The notes: generated by a model from the sequence alone, not told the origin. 64,000 nucleotides of DNA from Streptomyces xinghaiensis S187 (GCF_000220705.2 NZ_CP023202.1:1054001-1118000); one strand, 5' to 3'; positions 44,772 through 54,573 are shown, numbered from the stretch's first letter. Program-made: numbers and translations.

Positions 44772-46175
44772 ATGACAACCGATTCCCCAGGCGGAATGCG
44801 AAAAACGCGCTTCCGTCGCGCCGTTACGGCAGTGAGCGCCATGGCGCTCGCCTCCGGTTTCATGATCGCCGCGGGGAACACGGCGAACGGTGACGAGGCG
44901 TCCTCCTCGGCGGCCGCGGCGCGCGTGGACAACCCCTACGAGGGCGCCCAGCTGTACGTGAACGAAGACTGGTCCCGGCAGGCGGCGGCGAGCGGCGGCC
45001 AGGCCATCGCCGACGAGCCGACCGCCGTATGGCTGGACCGCATCGAGGCGATCGACTCGGGCTCCGCGGGTGAGAACACCATGGGCCTGCGGGACCACCT
45101 CGACGCGGCCCTGGAGCAGGGTGCCAACGCCCTGCAGATGGTGACGTACAACCTCCCCGGCCGCGACTGCGCCGCGCTGGCCTCCAACGGCCAGCTCGGG
45201 CCGGAGGAGATCGACAAGTACAAGAGCGAGTTCATCGACCCGATCGCGGAGATCCTGTCGGACCCGAAGTACGCCGACATCCGGATCATCAACGTCGTCG
45301 AGATCGACTCGCTGCCCAACCTCATCACCAACGTCGGCAGCCGCGAGACGGCCACCCCCGAGTGCGACGTCATGAAGGCGAACGGCAACTACGTCAAGGG
45401 CGTCGGCTACGCGCTGGCCACCCTCGGCGACATCGAGAACGTCTACAACTACATCGACATCGGCCACCACGGGTGGATCGGCTGGGACGACAACTTCGGG
45501 CCCACCGCCGAGCTGCTGCACGAGGCGGCGACCACCGAGGGCGCCACCGTCGACGACGTCGCGGGCTTCGCCGCCAACACGGCGAACTACGGCGCCACCG
45601 AGGAGCCGTACTTCTCGATCGACGACTCCGTCGGCGGGAAGTCGATCCGCGAGGGCTCCAAGTGGGTCGACTGGAACCGCTACGTCGACGAGCTGTCCTT
45701 CTCGCAGGCGTTCCGTGAGGAAGCCGTCTCCGCCGGCTTCAACAGCGACGTCGGTGTCATCATCGACACCTCCCGCAACGGCTGGGGCGGCTCCGAGCGG
45801 CCCACCGGCCCGGGCTCGACCAGCGGCACCGCCGACGAGTACGTCGACTCCAGCCGCATCGACCGCCGTATCCACCTCGGCAACTGGTGCAACCAGGACG
45901 GCGCCGGCCTCGGCGAGCGTCCCACCGCCTCGCCCGCTCCGGGCATCGACGCCTACGCGTGGATCAAGCCCCCGGGCGAGTCGGACGGCTCCAGCAAGGA
46001 GATCGACAACGACGAGGGCAAGGGCTTCGACCGGATGTGCGACCCCACGTACGAGGGGAACCCGCGCAACCAGAACAACATGTCCGGTGCCAAGGCTGAC
46101 GCCCCGGTCTCCGGCCACTGGTTCCAGGCCCAGTTCGAGGAGCTCATCGAGAACGCCTACCCGCCGGTCAACTGA
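44772..46175 (+). CDS. GH6 cellobiohydrolase (exo-cellulase), secreted
   Basis: A 467-residue cellulase. The signal peptide (about 1-40) has the basic KTRFRRA and the hydrophobic VTAVSAMALASGFMIAAG. GH6 signatures are VTYNLPGRDCAA (acid Asp), VEIDSLPNLITN, YIDIGHHGWIGW, VIIDTSRNGWGG, HLGNWCNQDGAGLGERP and YAWIKPPGESDGSS. The extra loops and greater length than the neighbouring GH6 enzyme fit an exo-acting, tunnel-type cellobiohydrolase. There is no CBM or linker. ATG 44772 follows AGGAG by 6 bp. Together with the GH48 enzyme it attacks both cellulose chain ends. Confidence 0.93.
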   Translation: MTTDSPGGMRKTRFRRAVTAVSAMALASGFMIAAGNTANGDEASSSAAAARVDNPYEGAQLYVNEDWSRQAAASGGQAIADEPTAVWLDRIEAIDSGSAGENTMGLRDHLDAALEQGANALQMVTYNLPGRDCAALASNGQLGPEEIDKYKSEFIDPIAEILSDPKYADIRIINVVEIDSLPNLITNVGSRETATPECDVMKANGNYVKGVGYALATLGDIENVYNYIDIGHHGWIGWDDNFGPTAELLHEAATTEGATVDDVAGFAANTANYGATEEPYFSIDDSVGGKSIREGSKWVDWNRYVDELSFSQAFREEAVSAGFNSDVGVIIDTSRNGWGGSERPTGPGSTSGTADEYVDSSRIDRRIHLGNWCNQDGAGLGERPTASPAPGIDAYAWIKPPGESDGSSKEIDNDEGKGFDRMCDPTYEGNPRNQNNMSGAKADAPVSGHWFQAQFEELIENAYPPVN

Positions 46176-46251
46176 CCACGGTGACGCGTGAGCTGAGCAC
46201 CGGAGCCGGGTGACCGCCCGACGGTGAACCCCGGTTCGAACGAACAGCCCC

Positions 46252-46292
46252 GAGGGGCCCGGTACGGCCGATACGGCCGCGCCGGGCCCCTC
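46252..46292 (+). terminator. Terminator of the GH6 cellobiohydrolase gene
   Basis: GAGGGGCCCGG pairs with CCGGGCCCCTC across a 19-nt loop; the right arm is followed by TTCG. The remaining 380 bp before the methylase gene show no feature beyond its promoter. Confidence 0.65.
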
Positions 46293-46670
46293 TTCGCGCG
46301 CCGGGGCCCCGGGAGGCCGGGGCCCGCACCGCCCGGGCGGCGGCGAGCGGGCCGGCGGCCGCCGGCCGGGACCGCCGGGCGGGCAAGCCGGTGAGCGGAT
46401 CCTGCGGGCCCTCCGTATCCCTCTCCGCATCCTCTCCGCAGGCCCGGAGCAACCCGATCGCCGCCAGGTGCGTCTCCCACCCTTGGCCCCGCCCGTCACG
46501 GGCAGAGACCATTGGCCAAGAATAAAGCGGGGCAAACGTGAACTGAGTCAAGGACCCCGCTAGCACAGCGTTACGCTTTCGGTATACGGTGACGGCGGCT
46601 GGCAACCCGCCATCCCCCACCCCGGCCGCCGCGCCCGGGGCCCGCCGATCCCCATCCCGCCGGAGAGGCC

Positions 46671-48971
46671 ATGCCCGACACCCCGGAACCCCATGTCTCG
46701 GTGACCCTGGCGGAGATCGCAAGGATCGCGGGTGTCGGCCGCGCCGCGGTGAGCAACTGGCGTCGCCGGCACAGCAGTTTCCCCCGCCCGGTGGGCGGCA
46801 CCGACACCAGCCCCCAGTTCTCGCTCTCCCAGGTCGAGGAGTGGCTGCGCGCCCAGGGCAAGCTCGGTGCGGACGAGGGCGGCCGCGAGCGCCTCTGGCC
46901 GCGCTTCGAGGCGCTGGGCGACCGGGAGACGATGGGCCTGGCGATCGCCGCCGTCGGCGCCCGGGCGGGCCGCGCCGAGCCGGCCGCCGGACCCTCCCCC
47001 GTCCCCGAGGACGCCACCGGAACGCCGCGCGCGCCCTCCGGATCCGTCCGCCCGCCCGTGGACGCCGGGCTGTCCGAGGCGCAGGAGCAGGCCGTGGAAC
47101 AGGCAGTGCGGGTGGCGGGCGAGGACGGCCTGGCGGAGACGTTCGGGTTCCTGCTCGGCCGCTGGCTCGGCACCCACGTACGGCAGATCACCACCACCCC
47201 CGAACCCCTGGCCGCGCTGATGACGGAGCTCGCCGAGCTGGTCGGCGGCGGGCCGGAGAGCGAGCGGGCCGCCGGCGGCCCCTGGACCGTACTGGACCCC
47301 GCGTGCGGCGTCGGCGGGCTGCTGACCGCCGCCGTCCTCCGGTGGGGCGCGCACGGCGAACTCCGGCTGTCCGGGCAGGACAGCGACCCCGTCCTCGTCG
47401 AGCTGGCCGCCGCCCGGCTGGCGCTCACCGATCCGCCCGAACCGCGGGCGGGCCGCCCGGGGGCCCGGCGCGGCAGGAAGCGTGCGGCCGCCGCCCCGCG
47501 CCCCGCGCGCACCACCGGTCTCCGGCCGGCGGACTCACTGCGGGAGGACGGCCCCGCCTTCCGCGGTGAGGCGGACGTGGTGCTGTGCAACCCACCGTTC
47601 AACGAACGCGACTGGGGGCACGCCGAACTCGCCACCGATCCCCGCTGGGTCTACGGTCACCCGCCGCGGACCGAGCCCGAACTGGCCTGGGTGCAGCACG
47701 CGTTGGCCTGCCTGCGGCCGGGCGGCACGGCGGTGCTGCTGCTGCCGCCCGCCGTCGCCTCCCGCCGGGCGGGCCGCCGCATCCGCGCGGCGCTGCTGCG
47801 CGCCGGGGCGCTGCGGGCCGTGATCGCCCTGCCGCCCGGTGCCGCGCCGCCGCACGGCGTGGCGCTGCATCTGTGGGTGCTCCGCTCTCCGGTCTCCCCC
47901 GCGGAGGCAGGCAGCGAGCTGCTGTTCGTCGACGCCGCACAGAGCCGTCCCGGCCGGGCGGCGGGCGCCGCGCCGCCCGCCGGTCCCGGCGCGGACGGGG
48001 CGGGCACGGCAACGGCGGCGGGCGCCGCGGGCAAGGCCGCCCTCGACTGGACGGTGCTGCGCGACACGGTGCTCACCGCCGTACGCGCCCACCGCGCCCC
48101 GGACCGCGGGGCCGCCGCCGGCGCCGATGTCCCGCCGGGCACCAAGACCGTTCCCGTCATCGACCTCCTCGACGAGCAGGTCGACCTGACCCCGGCCCGG
48201 CACGTACCGGTCGCGGCCCCGGTGGCGAGCCCGGGGCTCGGGGAGTCCTGGTCGGGTTTCGACGGCCTCCTGGACCGGCTGCGCGACACGGCGGCCGGGC
48301 TGTCCCCGCTCACGCTCGCCCCGGACGCCGGTGACGCACCGGGCAGCCAGGGGCCGACCACGGTCGGCGAACTCACCCGCGCCGGGGCGCTGACCGTCCA
48401 CACCGGTCAGTCACCGGCGGACGGGGTGGTCCGGGACGCGGCTTCCGCGGCCGTCGACGGCTCGGTTCCGTACCTGACCGTGCAGCATCTCCTGCTCGGC
48501 AGCGCGCCGCACGGCCGGATCTCCCGCGCCGACGCGGCCAAGGGGCGCGAGACGGGCACGCTGACGGTGACCGAGCCGGCCGATGTCGTCGTCATCGGCT
48601 CCTCACGGGTCTTCGACGCCTGGGTGGACGACGGCGGCCCCACGGTCCTCGGCCCCCAGATCCACGCCCTCCGGGTTGATCCGTCGGTCCTCGACCCGTG
48701 GTTCCTCGCGGGCTGCCTGCGCGCCCCGGCCAACGCCCGGCAGGCGGGCACCCACGCCTCCGCCACCTCGCGGATCGACGTGCGGCGCCTGCAGATCCCT
48801 CGCCTGCCGCTGGCGGAACAGCGGCGCTACGGCGAGGTCTTCCGCCGCCTCGCCTCCTTCGACGGCCTGCTGCGCGAGACCCGCGCCCTGGGCACGGAGC
48901 TGACCCGCACCCTGAGCGACGGCCTCGCCGCGGGCCGCCTCACGGTGGAGGACCGGGGGCACGAGGGCTGA
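46671..48971 (+). CDS. HTH / N6-adenine methylase / specificity-domain fusion protein
   Basis: A 766-residue protein combining three parts. Residues 1-65 are a MerR/excisionase-like HTH (VTLAEIARIAGVGRAAVSNWRRR). A type I N6-adenine methyltransferase core spans about 150-430: SAM motif LDPACGVGGLLTAA and catalytic NPPFNERDWG. A C-terminal region (about 560-760) resembles a single HsdS target-recognition half (VPYLTVQHLLL, GPQIHALRV, IPRLPLAEQRRYGEVF). No HsdR or other restriction gene is nearby, so it is a solitary methylase, probably regulatory rather than defensive. ATG 46671 follows GGAGAGG by 5 bp. Confidence 0.8.
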   Translation: MPDTPEPHVSVTLAEIARIAGVGRAAVSNWRRRHSSFPRPVGGTDTSPQFSLSQVEEWLRAQGKLGADEGGRERLWPRFEALGDRETMGLAIAAVGARAGRAEPAAGPSPVPEDATGTPRAPSGSVRPPVDAGLSEAQEQAVEQAVRVAGEDGLAETFGFLLGRWLGTHVRQITTTPEPLAALMTELAELVGGGPESERAAGGPWTVLDPACGVGGLLTAAVLRWGAHGELRLSGQDSDPVLVELAAARLALTDPPEPRAGRPGARRGRKRAAAAPRPARTTGLRPADSLREDGPAFRGEADVVLCNPPFNERDWGHAELATDPRWVYGHPPRTEPELAWVQHALACLRPGGTAVLLLPPAVASRRAGRRIRAALLRAGALRAVIALPPGAAPPHGVALHLWVLRSPVSPAEAGSELLFVDAAQSRPGRAAGAAPPAGPGADGAGTATAAGAAGKAALDWTVLRDTVLTAVRAHRAPDRGAAAGADVPPGTKTVPVIDLLDEQVDLTPARHVPVAAPVASPGLGESWSGFDGLLDRLRDTAAGLSPLTLAPDAGDAPGSQGPTTVGELTRAGALTVHTGQSPADGVVRDAASAAVDGSVPYLTVQHLLLGSAPHGRISRADAAKGRETGTLTVTEPADVVVIGSSRVFDAWVDDGGPTVLGPQIHALRVDPSVLDPWFLAGCLRAPANARQAGTHASATSRIDVRRLQIPRLPLAEQRRYGEVFRRLASFDGLLRETRALGTELTRTLSDGLAAGRLTVEDRGHEG

Positions 48972-49190
48972 GCCGGGGCGGGGCCGGTTTCCCGTGGCGG
49001 CGCCGCCACGACGATGAACCCCCGAGCGCTCATCGGCGTGGCGGCGCCGTGTCGGTGGGCGGGCGGCGAGGCGGGTGGGGCCTCGCGTCCGCACGGACGC
49101 CGCAGCGTGGTGGCGGCGGGCCCGGCGAACGGGCCGCCGGGTCGTGTACGGGCCGGCCGGGCGCGGGTACCGGGCCCGTACGGCCGTCCG

Positions 49191-50180
49191 TCACTTCACC
49201 GAACCGGCCATGACGCCCTGGACGAAGTGCCGCTGGAAGGCGAAGAAGACGGCCACCGGGATGATCAGTGACAGGAACGCGCCGGGTGCCAGGACGCCGA
49301 TGTTGCTGCCGAACTGCCGCATCTGCGACTGCAGGGCGACCGTCAGCGGCTGGGACCCGCTGTCGGCGAAGATCAGCGCCACCAGCATGTCGTTCCACAC
49401 CCACAGGAACTGGAAGATGCCCAGGGAGGCGATCGCCGGGCGGCCCAGGGGCAGCACGAGCCGGGTGAAGATCCGCCACTCGCCGCCGCCGTCCATGCGG
49501 GCGGCTTCCAGCATCTCCCGGGGGATCTCCGCGAAGTAGTTGCGCAGCAGGAAGACCGCGAACGGGAGTCCGTAGGCGACGTGGAAGAGGATCACGCCCG
49601 GGATGGTGCCGAAGAGGCCGAGCGCTCCGAACATCTTGGCCACCGGCAGCAGTCCCACCTGGACGGGGACGACGAGCATGGCCACGACCACCAGGAAGAC
49701 CCAGTCGCGGCCGGGGAACTCCAGCCAGGCGAAGGCGTATCCGGCGAGGGCGGCCACCACGATCACCGTGACGGTCGCGGGCACGGAGATCAGTACCGTG
49801 TTCCAGAAGGCGTCCACGATGCCCGAGTCCCGCAGCAGGGCCGTGTATCCGTCCAGGGAGAGCCGGCCGGGGTCGGCGAAGGCGGTCCACCAGCCGCTGG
49901 AGGTGTTGTCCTCCTCGGGCCGGAGGGAGGCGACGAGCAGCCCCGCGACGGGGGTCAGCCACACCAGCCCGATGACGGCCAGGAGGACCTGCACCAGGCC
50001 GCCCCGGGTCCGCCCGGCCAGCCGGGAGACGAGACCCGGCCGCGGCGGGCCGCCGGTTCCGGCCGGGCCGGCGGCGCGGGCCCGGGCCCGCCGGGCGGAG
50101 GGGGAGCCGGGCCGGGGTGCGGTCCCGGGGACGGCGGAGTCCGGTGCGGAGCCGGGGGTGACGGTTCCCTGGACGGTCAT
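49191..50180 (-). CDS. Sugar ABC transporter permease (MalG type)
   Basis: A 329-residue inner-membrane permease with six helices after a Pro/Ala/Arg-rich cytoplasmic lead of about 60 residues. The EAA loop contacting the ATPase is EMLEAARMDGGGEWRIF. The C-terminus FVQGVMAGSVK is a common ending of the family. ATG 50180 overlaps the stop of the MalF-type gene (ATGA). No ATPase gene is in the operon; a shared MsiK-type ATPase is the usual solution in Streptomyces. Confidence 0.92.
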   Translation of the reverse strand: MTVQGTVTPGSAPDSAVPGTAPRPGSPSARRARARAAGPAGTGGPPRPGLVSRLAGRTRGGLVQVLLAVIGLVWLTPVAGLLVASLRPEEDNTSSGWWTAFADPGRLSLDGYTALLRDSGIVDAFWNTVLISVPATVTVIVVAALAGYAFAWLEFPGRDWVFLVVVAMLVVPVQVGLLPVAKMFGALGLFGTIPGVILFHVAYGLPFAVFLLRNYFAEIPREMLEAARMDGGGEWRIFTRLVLPLGRPAIASLGIFQFLWVWNDMLVALIFADSGSQPLTVALQSQMRQFGSNIGVLAPGAFLSLIIPVAVFFAFQRHFVQGVMAGSVK

Positions 50181-51571
50181 GGCTGGCTCCTGCGGAAGCG
50201 TCGGATGTTGAAGATCATGGCCGGGGTGACGGTGAGCAGCAGCAGGACGCCAAGCGCGCTGCCGAGGCCCTGGTCGTTGCCGCCGCCGAAGGACACCAGC
50301 CACATCTGCATGGCGAGCACGCTCGCCTCCTGCTGCACGGGGCCCGGGGCGATGATGTAGACGAGGTCGAAGACCTTCATCACGTTGATCACCAGGGTCA
50401 CGAAGACCACGGCCAGGACCGGGGCGAGCAGGGGCACGGTGATCCGGCGGAAGATCTGCCACTCCCCCGCGCCGTCCATCCGGGCGGCCTCCAGGACGTC
50501 CCGGGGCATCGCGGAGAGCCCGGCGGCGATCAGCACCATCGCGAATCCCGTCCAGATCCACAGATAGGCGCCGATGATCGCCGGGGTGATCAGCGCGGGC
50601 CCGAGCCAGGCGACGCCTCCGTACGGTTCGGCGAAGTTCTTCGCGGGCAGCCGGAGTTCGTAGCCGCCCGGCGCGAGGCCGGTGAAGCGGTAGGAGCCGT
50701 CGGCGGCCGTGGTGGCCGTTCCCGCCACCTCGCCGTCCCGGACCGCCTCGACGGTCATCCCCGGCAGTCCGCGTTCGGCCGGGTCCACCCGGTCCGGCTC
50801 GCCGCCCCCGCCCGGGGTGAAGTCGATCCAGACCACGCCGCGCAGTTCGTCCCCGGCCGCCGGGGCCGCCGCGGCGGTCCGGGCCGGTTCCGCGTCCGCG
50901 GGCAGGTCCCCCGGCGGGACGCCGACGAGGGGCAGGTTCAGGACGCCGCCGGGCGACACCGTCTCCGCGGAGCGGTACGAGCCGTCGGGCCGCTTCTCGA
51001 GGATCTCACCGTCCCGGGCCCGGGCCGTGGGGTAGCCGGTGCTCTCCTCGAAGACGTCGTGCACGCCGACCGCCACCGCGTTGAGCACGCCGCGCTGCGG
51101 GTCCTGTTCGTAGACGACGCGGAAGATGATGCCCGCGGCGAGGAAGGAGATCGCCATGGGCATGAACATCAGCAGTTTGAAGGCGGTGGCCCAGCGGATC
51201 TTCTCGGTCAGCACGGCGAGGACGAGGCCGAGGCCGGTCAGCAGCGCCGGGGCGACCACCACCCAGACCGTGCTGTTGCGGATGGCCGTCAGGGTGGCCG
51301 GGTCGCGGAACATCTCCGCGTAGTTGTCCGCGCCGACGAAGCGGCTCCCGGAGGCGTCGAAGAGGCTCCGGCCGATGGTGAAGAGGATCGGGTAGGCGAC
51401 AAGCGCGCCCAGCAGGAGCAGCGCGGGCAGCAGGAAGAGGACGGCGGTGAGCCGCCTGCGCCGGGCGGCGCGCCGTCGCCCGGGGGGCACGGCGCCGTCC
51501 GCCTTCCGGAGCGGCGCCGTGCCTTCGGTGGTGCCGGGTGCCGCGGCACCCGGCGGGGAGGTGACCGACAT
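50177..51571 (-). CDS. Sugar ABC transporter permease (MalF type) with a large extracytoplasmic insert
   Basis: A 464-residue permease, about 150 residues longer than usual. Helices 1-3 occupy about residues 40-155 (LFLLPALLLLGALVAYPILF; LLMFMPMAISFLAAGIIFRV). Then comes a soluble insert, about 155-300, whose second half (GLPGMTVEAVRDGEVAG, TTAADGSYRFTGLAPGGYEL) is a Cna-B/SdrD-like beta sandwich. Helices 4-6 follow with the EAA motif VLEAARMDGAGEWQIF. The insert lies where E. coli MalF has its P2 loop, which grips the binding protein, so it may do the same here. Confidence 0.9.
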   Translation of the reverse strand: MSVTSPPGAAAPGTTEGTAPLRKADGAVPPGRRRAARRRRLTAVLFLLPALLLLGALVAYPILFTIGRSLFDASGSRFVGADNYAEMFRDPATLTAIRNSTVWVVVAPALLTGLGLVLAVLTEKIRWATAFKLLMFMPMAISFLAAGIIFRVVYEQDPQRGVLNAVAVGVHDVFEESTGYPTARARDGEILEKRPDGSYRSAETVSPGGVLNLPLVGVPPGDLPADAEPARTAAAAPAAGDELRGVVWIDFTPGGGGEPDRVDPAERGLPGMTVEAVRDGEVAGTATTAADGSYRFTGLAPGGYELRLPAKNFAEPYGGVAWLGPALITPAIIGAYLWIWTGFAMVLIAAGLSAMPRDVLEAARMDGAGEWQIFRRITVPLLAPVLAVVFVTLVINVMKVFDLVYIIAPGPVQQEASVLAMQMWLVSFGGGNDQGLGSALGVLLLLTVTPAMIFNIRRFRRSQP

Positions 51572-51586
51572 GGGGGGTCTCAGTCC

Positions 51587-52921
51587 TCAGTCCTTGTAGG
51601 CCTTGGCCGCGGCGGCCTCGAGCTTCGCCGCCGTCGCCTTCGGGTCGGAGGGGTCGCGGAGGAAGTCCTGCAGCAGCTTCCACTCGCCGACTCCGGCGGT
51701 GCCGCCGAAGGCGGCCGGGGCCTGGTCGGACATGTCGAAGCGCACCGCGTCGCCGGCCTCGACCAGGGAGACGGCGATCTCGCGGGTCGTCTCGTCCCGG
51801 TACGCCTCGGGCTCGAGGGACTCGTTGGGCGAGATGAAGCCTCCCTCCGCCGCCCAGATCTCCGCGGCTTCGGGCGTGGCCAGGAACTCCACGAGCTGCT
51901 GGGCTGCCTTCGGGTTCTTGCCGGCCTTGAGCACGGCGGCCGCGTCCCCGCCGCCCACCACCGGCGGCTTGCCGTCACCGACGGCCGGGAAGGGGAAGAA
52001 CTTGGCGTCCTCGCCGACCTTCTTCTTGTGGTCGCCGGCGACGATGCCGCCGACGAAGTCGCCCTCGTAGACCATGCCCGCCTCGGGCTCGTTGCCGAAG
52101 ACCTGCTCGACGGACTCGGGGAAGTCGGTGCGCAGCGCGCCGGCGCCGCCGCCGGCGACGAGGTTCTTGTCCGCGAACAGTTCGCCGAGTGTGGTCAGGG
52201 CCTCGACGACGCTGGGGTGGGTCCAGGGGATCTCGTGGGCGGCGAGCTTGTCGTAGTTCTCGGGCCCGGCCTGGGAGAGGTAGATGTTCTCGAACCAGTC
52301 GGTGAGCGTCCAGCCGTCCTGGCCCGCGACGGCGAAGGCGGGCATACCGGACTCGGAGAGGGTCTTCCCGGTCTCCAGCATCCGGTCGTAGCTCTCGGGC
52401 GGTTCGACGCCGGCCTGCTCGAAGGCGCCGGGGCTGTACCAGACGGTCGACTTGTTGGAGGCCTTGAAGTACAGGCCGTAGTACGTGCCGTTGACGGTGC
52501 CGTAGTCGCGCCAGACCGGCGCGAAGTGGATGCCGGCCTTCTGGTAGGTCCGGGCGGACAGCTTCTGGAGCCAGCCCTTGTCGGCGAACTGCTGGAGCAC
52601 GCCCGGCTGGGGGACCATCACCACGTCGGGGGCGTTGCCGCCCTCGATCTTCGTGCCGATGAAGGTGGAGAGGCTGTCGCCGGTGGGGACGAAGCGGGTC
52701 TCGGCGCCGGTCTTCTCGGAGAAGGCGTCCAGCACCTTCTGGAAGTTCTTCTGCTCGGTGCCGGTCCACACGCCGGCGACCGTGACCGTCTCGCCCCGGA
52801 GCTTCCCGGAGCCGGAGCCGGAGTCCGCGGAGGTGCCGCCGCCGCAGGCGGTCGCGGTGAGGGCGAGGCCGAGCACCGCGGTGCCTGCCGCCGTGCGCCG
52901 CCGTCTCGTGGTGTGCTTCAT
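51587..52921 (-). CDS. Sugar-binding lipoprotein of the ABC importer
   Basis: A 444-residue family 1 solute-binding protein. The lipoprotein signal is RRRRTAAGTAVLGLALTATAC, cleaved before the cysteine, with a Gly/Ser spacer behind. Mature landmarks are GNAPDVVMVPQPGVLQQFAD, YGLYFKASNKSTVWY and AAAVLKAGKNPKAAQQLVEFL. It delivers an oligosaccharide, probably an alpha-glucoside given the glucosidase neighbour, to the permeases. ATG 52921 overlaps the glucosidase stop. Confidence 0.92.
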   Translation of the reverse strand: MKHTTRRRRTAAGTAVLGLALTATACGGGTSADSGSGSGKLRGETVTVAGVWTGTEQKNFQKVLDAFSEKTGAETRFVPTGDSLSTFIGTKIEGGNAPDVVMVPQPGVLQQFADKGWLQKLSARTYQKAGIHFAPVWRDYGTVNGTYYGLYFKASNKSTVWYSPGAFEQAGVEPPESYDRMLETGKTLSESGMPAFAVAGQDGWTLTDWFENIYLSQAGPENYDKLAAHEIPWTHPSVVEALTTLGELFADKNLVAGGGAGALRTDFPESVEQVFGNEPEAGMVYEGDFVGGIVAGDHKKKVGEDAKFFPFPAVGDGKPPVVGGGDAAAVLKAGKNPKAAQQLVEFLATPEAAEIWAAEGGFISPNESLEPEAYRDETTREIAVSLVEAGDAVRFDMSDQAPAAFGGTAGVGEWKLLQDFLRDPSDPKATAAKLEAAAAKAYKD

Positions 52922-54573
52922 CGGGTGGTTCCCTTCGTGGAGAGATCGCTGATCCACCAGGCGGTGGTCGAGCCGGGGAGGATTCCGGCGGGGCAGTCCC
53001 CGCTGGCGAGCAGCGGGGTGCCGGGGACGGGCGCCGGTACGGGGTGGAGGCCGAAGTTGACCGCGCACACCAGGCCGTCGCCGCGGACGAAGGCGAGAAC
53101 CTCCGGCGGGGTCTCCAGCCAGCGCAGGCCGTCCTGGCGCAACTGGGGCAGGGTGCGGCGCAGTTGGAGTCCGTCGCGGTAGAGGTGCCAGAACGAGCGG
53201 GTGTCGGCGAGCGCCCGGTCGGTGGCGTGTTCCGCGAACCACTGGGGCTGCGGCAGCCACGGGCTGGCCGCGCCCTCGCCGGTGGTGAAGCCGAACGGGG
53301 AGGCGTGGCCCGACCAGGGCAGCGGTACCCGGCAGCCGTCGCGGACCCGGCGGCGGCTGCCGGTGCGGCGGAAGATGGGGTCGGTGAGCACCTCGTCGGG
53401 CAGGTCGACGACCTCGGGCAGTCCGAGTTCCTCGCCCTGGTAGACGTAGGCGGCGCCGGGCAGGGCGAGCATCAGCAGGGCGGCGGCGCGGGCGCGGGCC
53501 GGGCCGACGGTGGTGTTCTCGCCGGCGTAGCGGGTGACGGTCCGCACCTGGTCGTGGTTGTTGAGCACCCAGGTGACGGTGGAGCCGGTGCCGGCGATGT
53601 CGGTGAGGGCCTCGCCGATGGTCTTCCGGAAGGCGTCGACGTCCCAGGCGGCGCTCAGCAGGTCGAAGAAGAACGCCTGGTGCAGTTCGTCGGGGCGTAC
53701 GTAGCGCGCGTGCTCGCGGGCCGTGGGTACGGACACCTCGCCGACGAGGAGCCGGTCGAGCCCGTCGCGGGCGGTGTACTCCTCGCAGACCGCGCGCCAG
53801 TCGCGCCACACCTGGTGGACCTCCGGCTGGTTCCAGGCGAGGGGGTTGACCGAGTCGCGGGCGCGTTCGTCGGCCTCCGGGTCCGGGGAGTCGGGGAGTC
53901 CGGGGTGTTTGAAGAGGCCGGCGGCGACGTCGATGCGGAAGCCGTCCACGCCGCGGTCGAGCCAGAAGCGCAGGATCTGTTCAAAGGACCGGCCGGTCTC
54001 CGGGTTGCGCCAGTTGAGGTCGGGCTGCTCGGGGGTGAAGAGGTGGAGGTACCACTGGCCGGGCCGGCCGTCGGGTTCGGTGACGCGGGACCAGGCCGGC
54101 CCGCCGAACATGGCGCGCCAGTTGTTGGGCGGCAGTTCGCCCCGCTCCCCGCGCCCGTCGGCGAAGTGGAAGCGGGCGCGGTCCGGGCCGCCGGGCTCGT
54201 CGGCCAGGGCGGCGCGGAACCACGGGTGCTCGCTGGAGCAGTGGTTCGGGACGATGTCGATGACGACCTTGAGGCCGAGCCGGTGGGCGTCGCCGACGAG
54301 GCGGTCGAACTCGGCGAGGTCCCCGAAGGTCTCGTCGACGCCGCAGTAGTCCGCCACGTCGTAGCCGTGGTCGTGGTGCGGCGAGGGGTAGAACGGGCTG
54401 AGCCAGATGCCGTCCACACCGAGCTTCTTGAGGTACGGCAGCCCGGCGCGGACGCCGGTGAGGTCCCCGATGCCGTCCCCGGTGCTGTCGAGGAAGCTGC
54501 GGACGTAGATCTGGTAGATCACGGCGTCCCGCCACCAGTGCGCGGTGGTGGTCGGTGTGGTGGTGGTGAGCAT
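52918..54573 (-). CDS. Alpha-glucosidase (GH13)
   Basis: A 551-residue cytoplasmic GH13 hydrolase, first gene of the importer operon. Conserved regions are DIVPNH, GFRIDVAAGLF (nucleophile Asp), LLVGEVSV (acid Glu) and VLNNHDQVRTV. It should split the imported alpha-glucosides to glucose. ATG 54573 has AGGTG 7 bp upstream; GTG 54582 is an alternative adding three residues. The promoter lies at 54648-54676. Confidence 0.9.
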   Translation of the reverse strand: MLTTTTPTTTAHWWRDAVIYQIYVRSFLDSTGDGIGDLTGVRAGLPYLKKLGVDGIWLSPFYPSPHHDHGYDVADYCGVDETFGDLAEFDRLVGDAHRLGLKVVIDIVPNHCSSEHPWFRAALADEPGGPDRARFHFADGRGERGELPPNNWRAMFGGPAWSRVTEPDGRPGQWYLHLFTPEQPDLNWRNPETGRSFEQILRFWLDRGVDGFRIDVAAGLFKHPGLPDSPDPEADERARDSVNPLAWNQPEVHQVWRDWRAVCEEYTARDGLDRLLVGEVSVPTAREHARYVRPDELHQAFFFDLLSAAWDVDAFRKTIGEALTDIAGTGSTVTWVLNNHDQVRTVTRYAGENTTVGPARARAAALLMLALPGAAYVYQGEELGLPEVVDLPDEVLTDPIFRRTGSRRRVRDGCRVPLPWSGHASPFGFTTGEGAASPWLPQPQWFAEHATDRALADTRSFWHLYRDGLQLRRTLPQLRQDGLRWLETPPEVLAFVRGDGLVCAVNFGLHPVPAPVPGTPLLASGDCPAGILPGSTTAWWISDLSTKGTTR

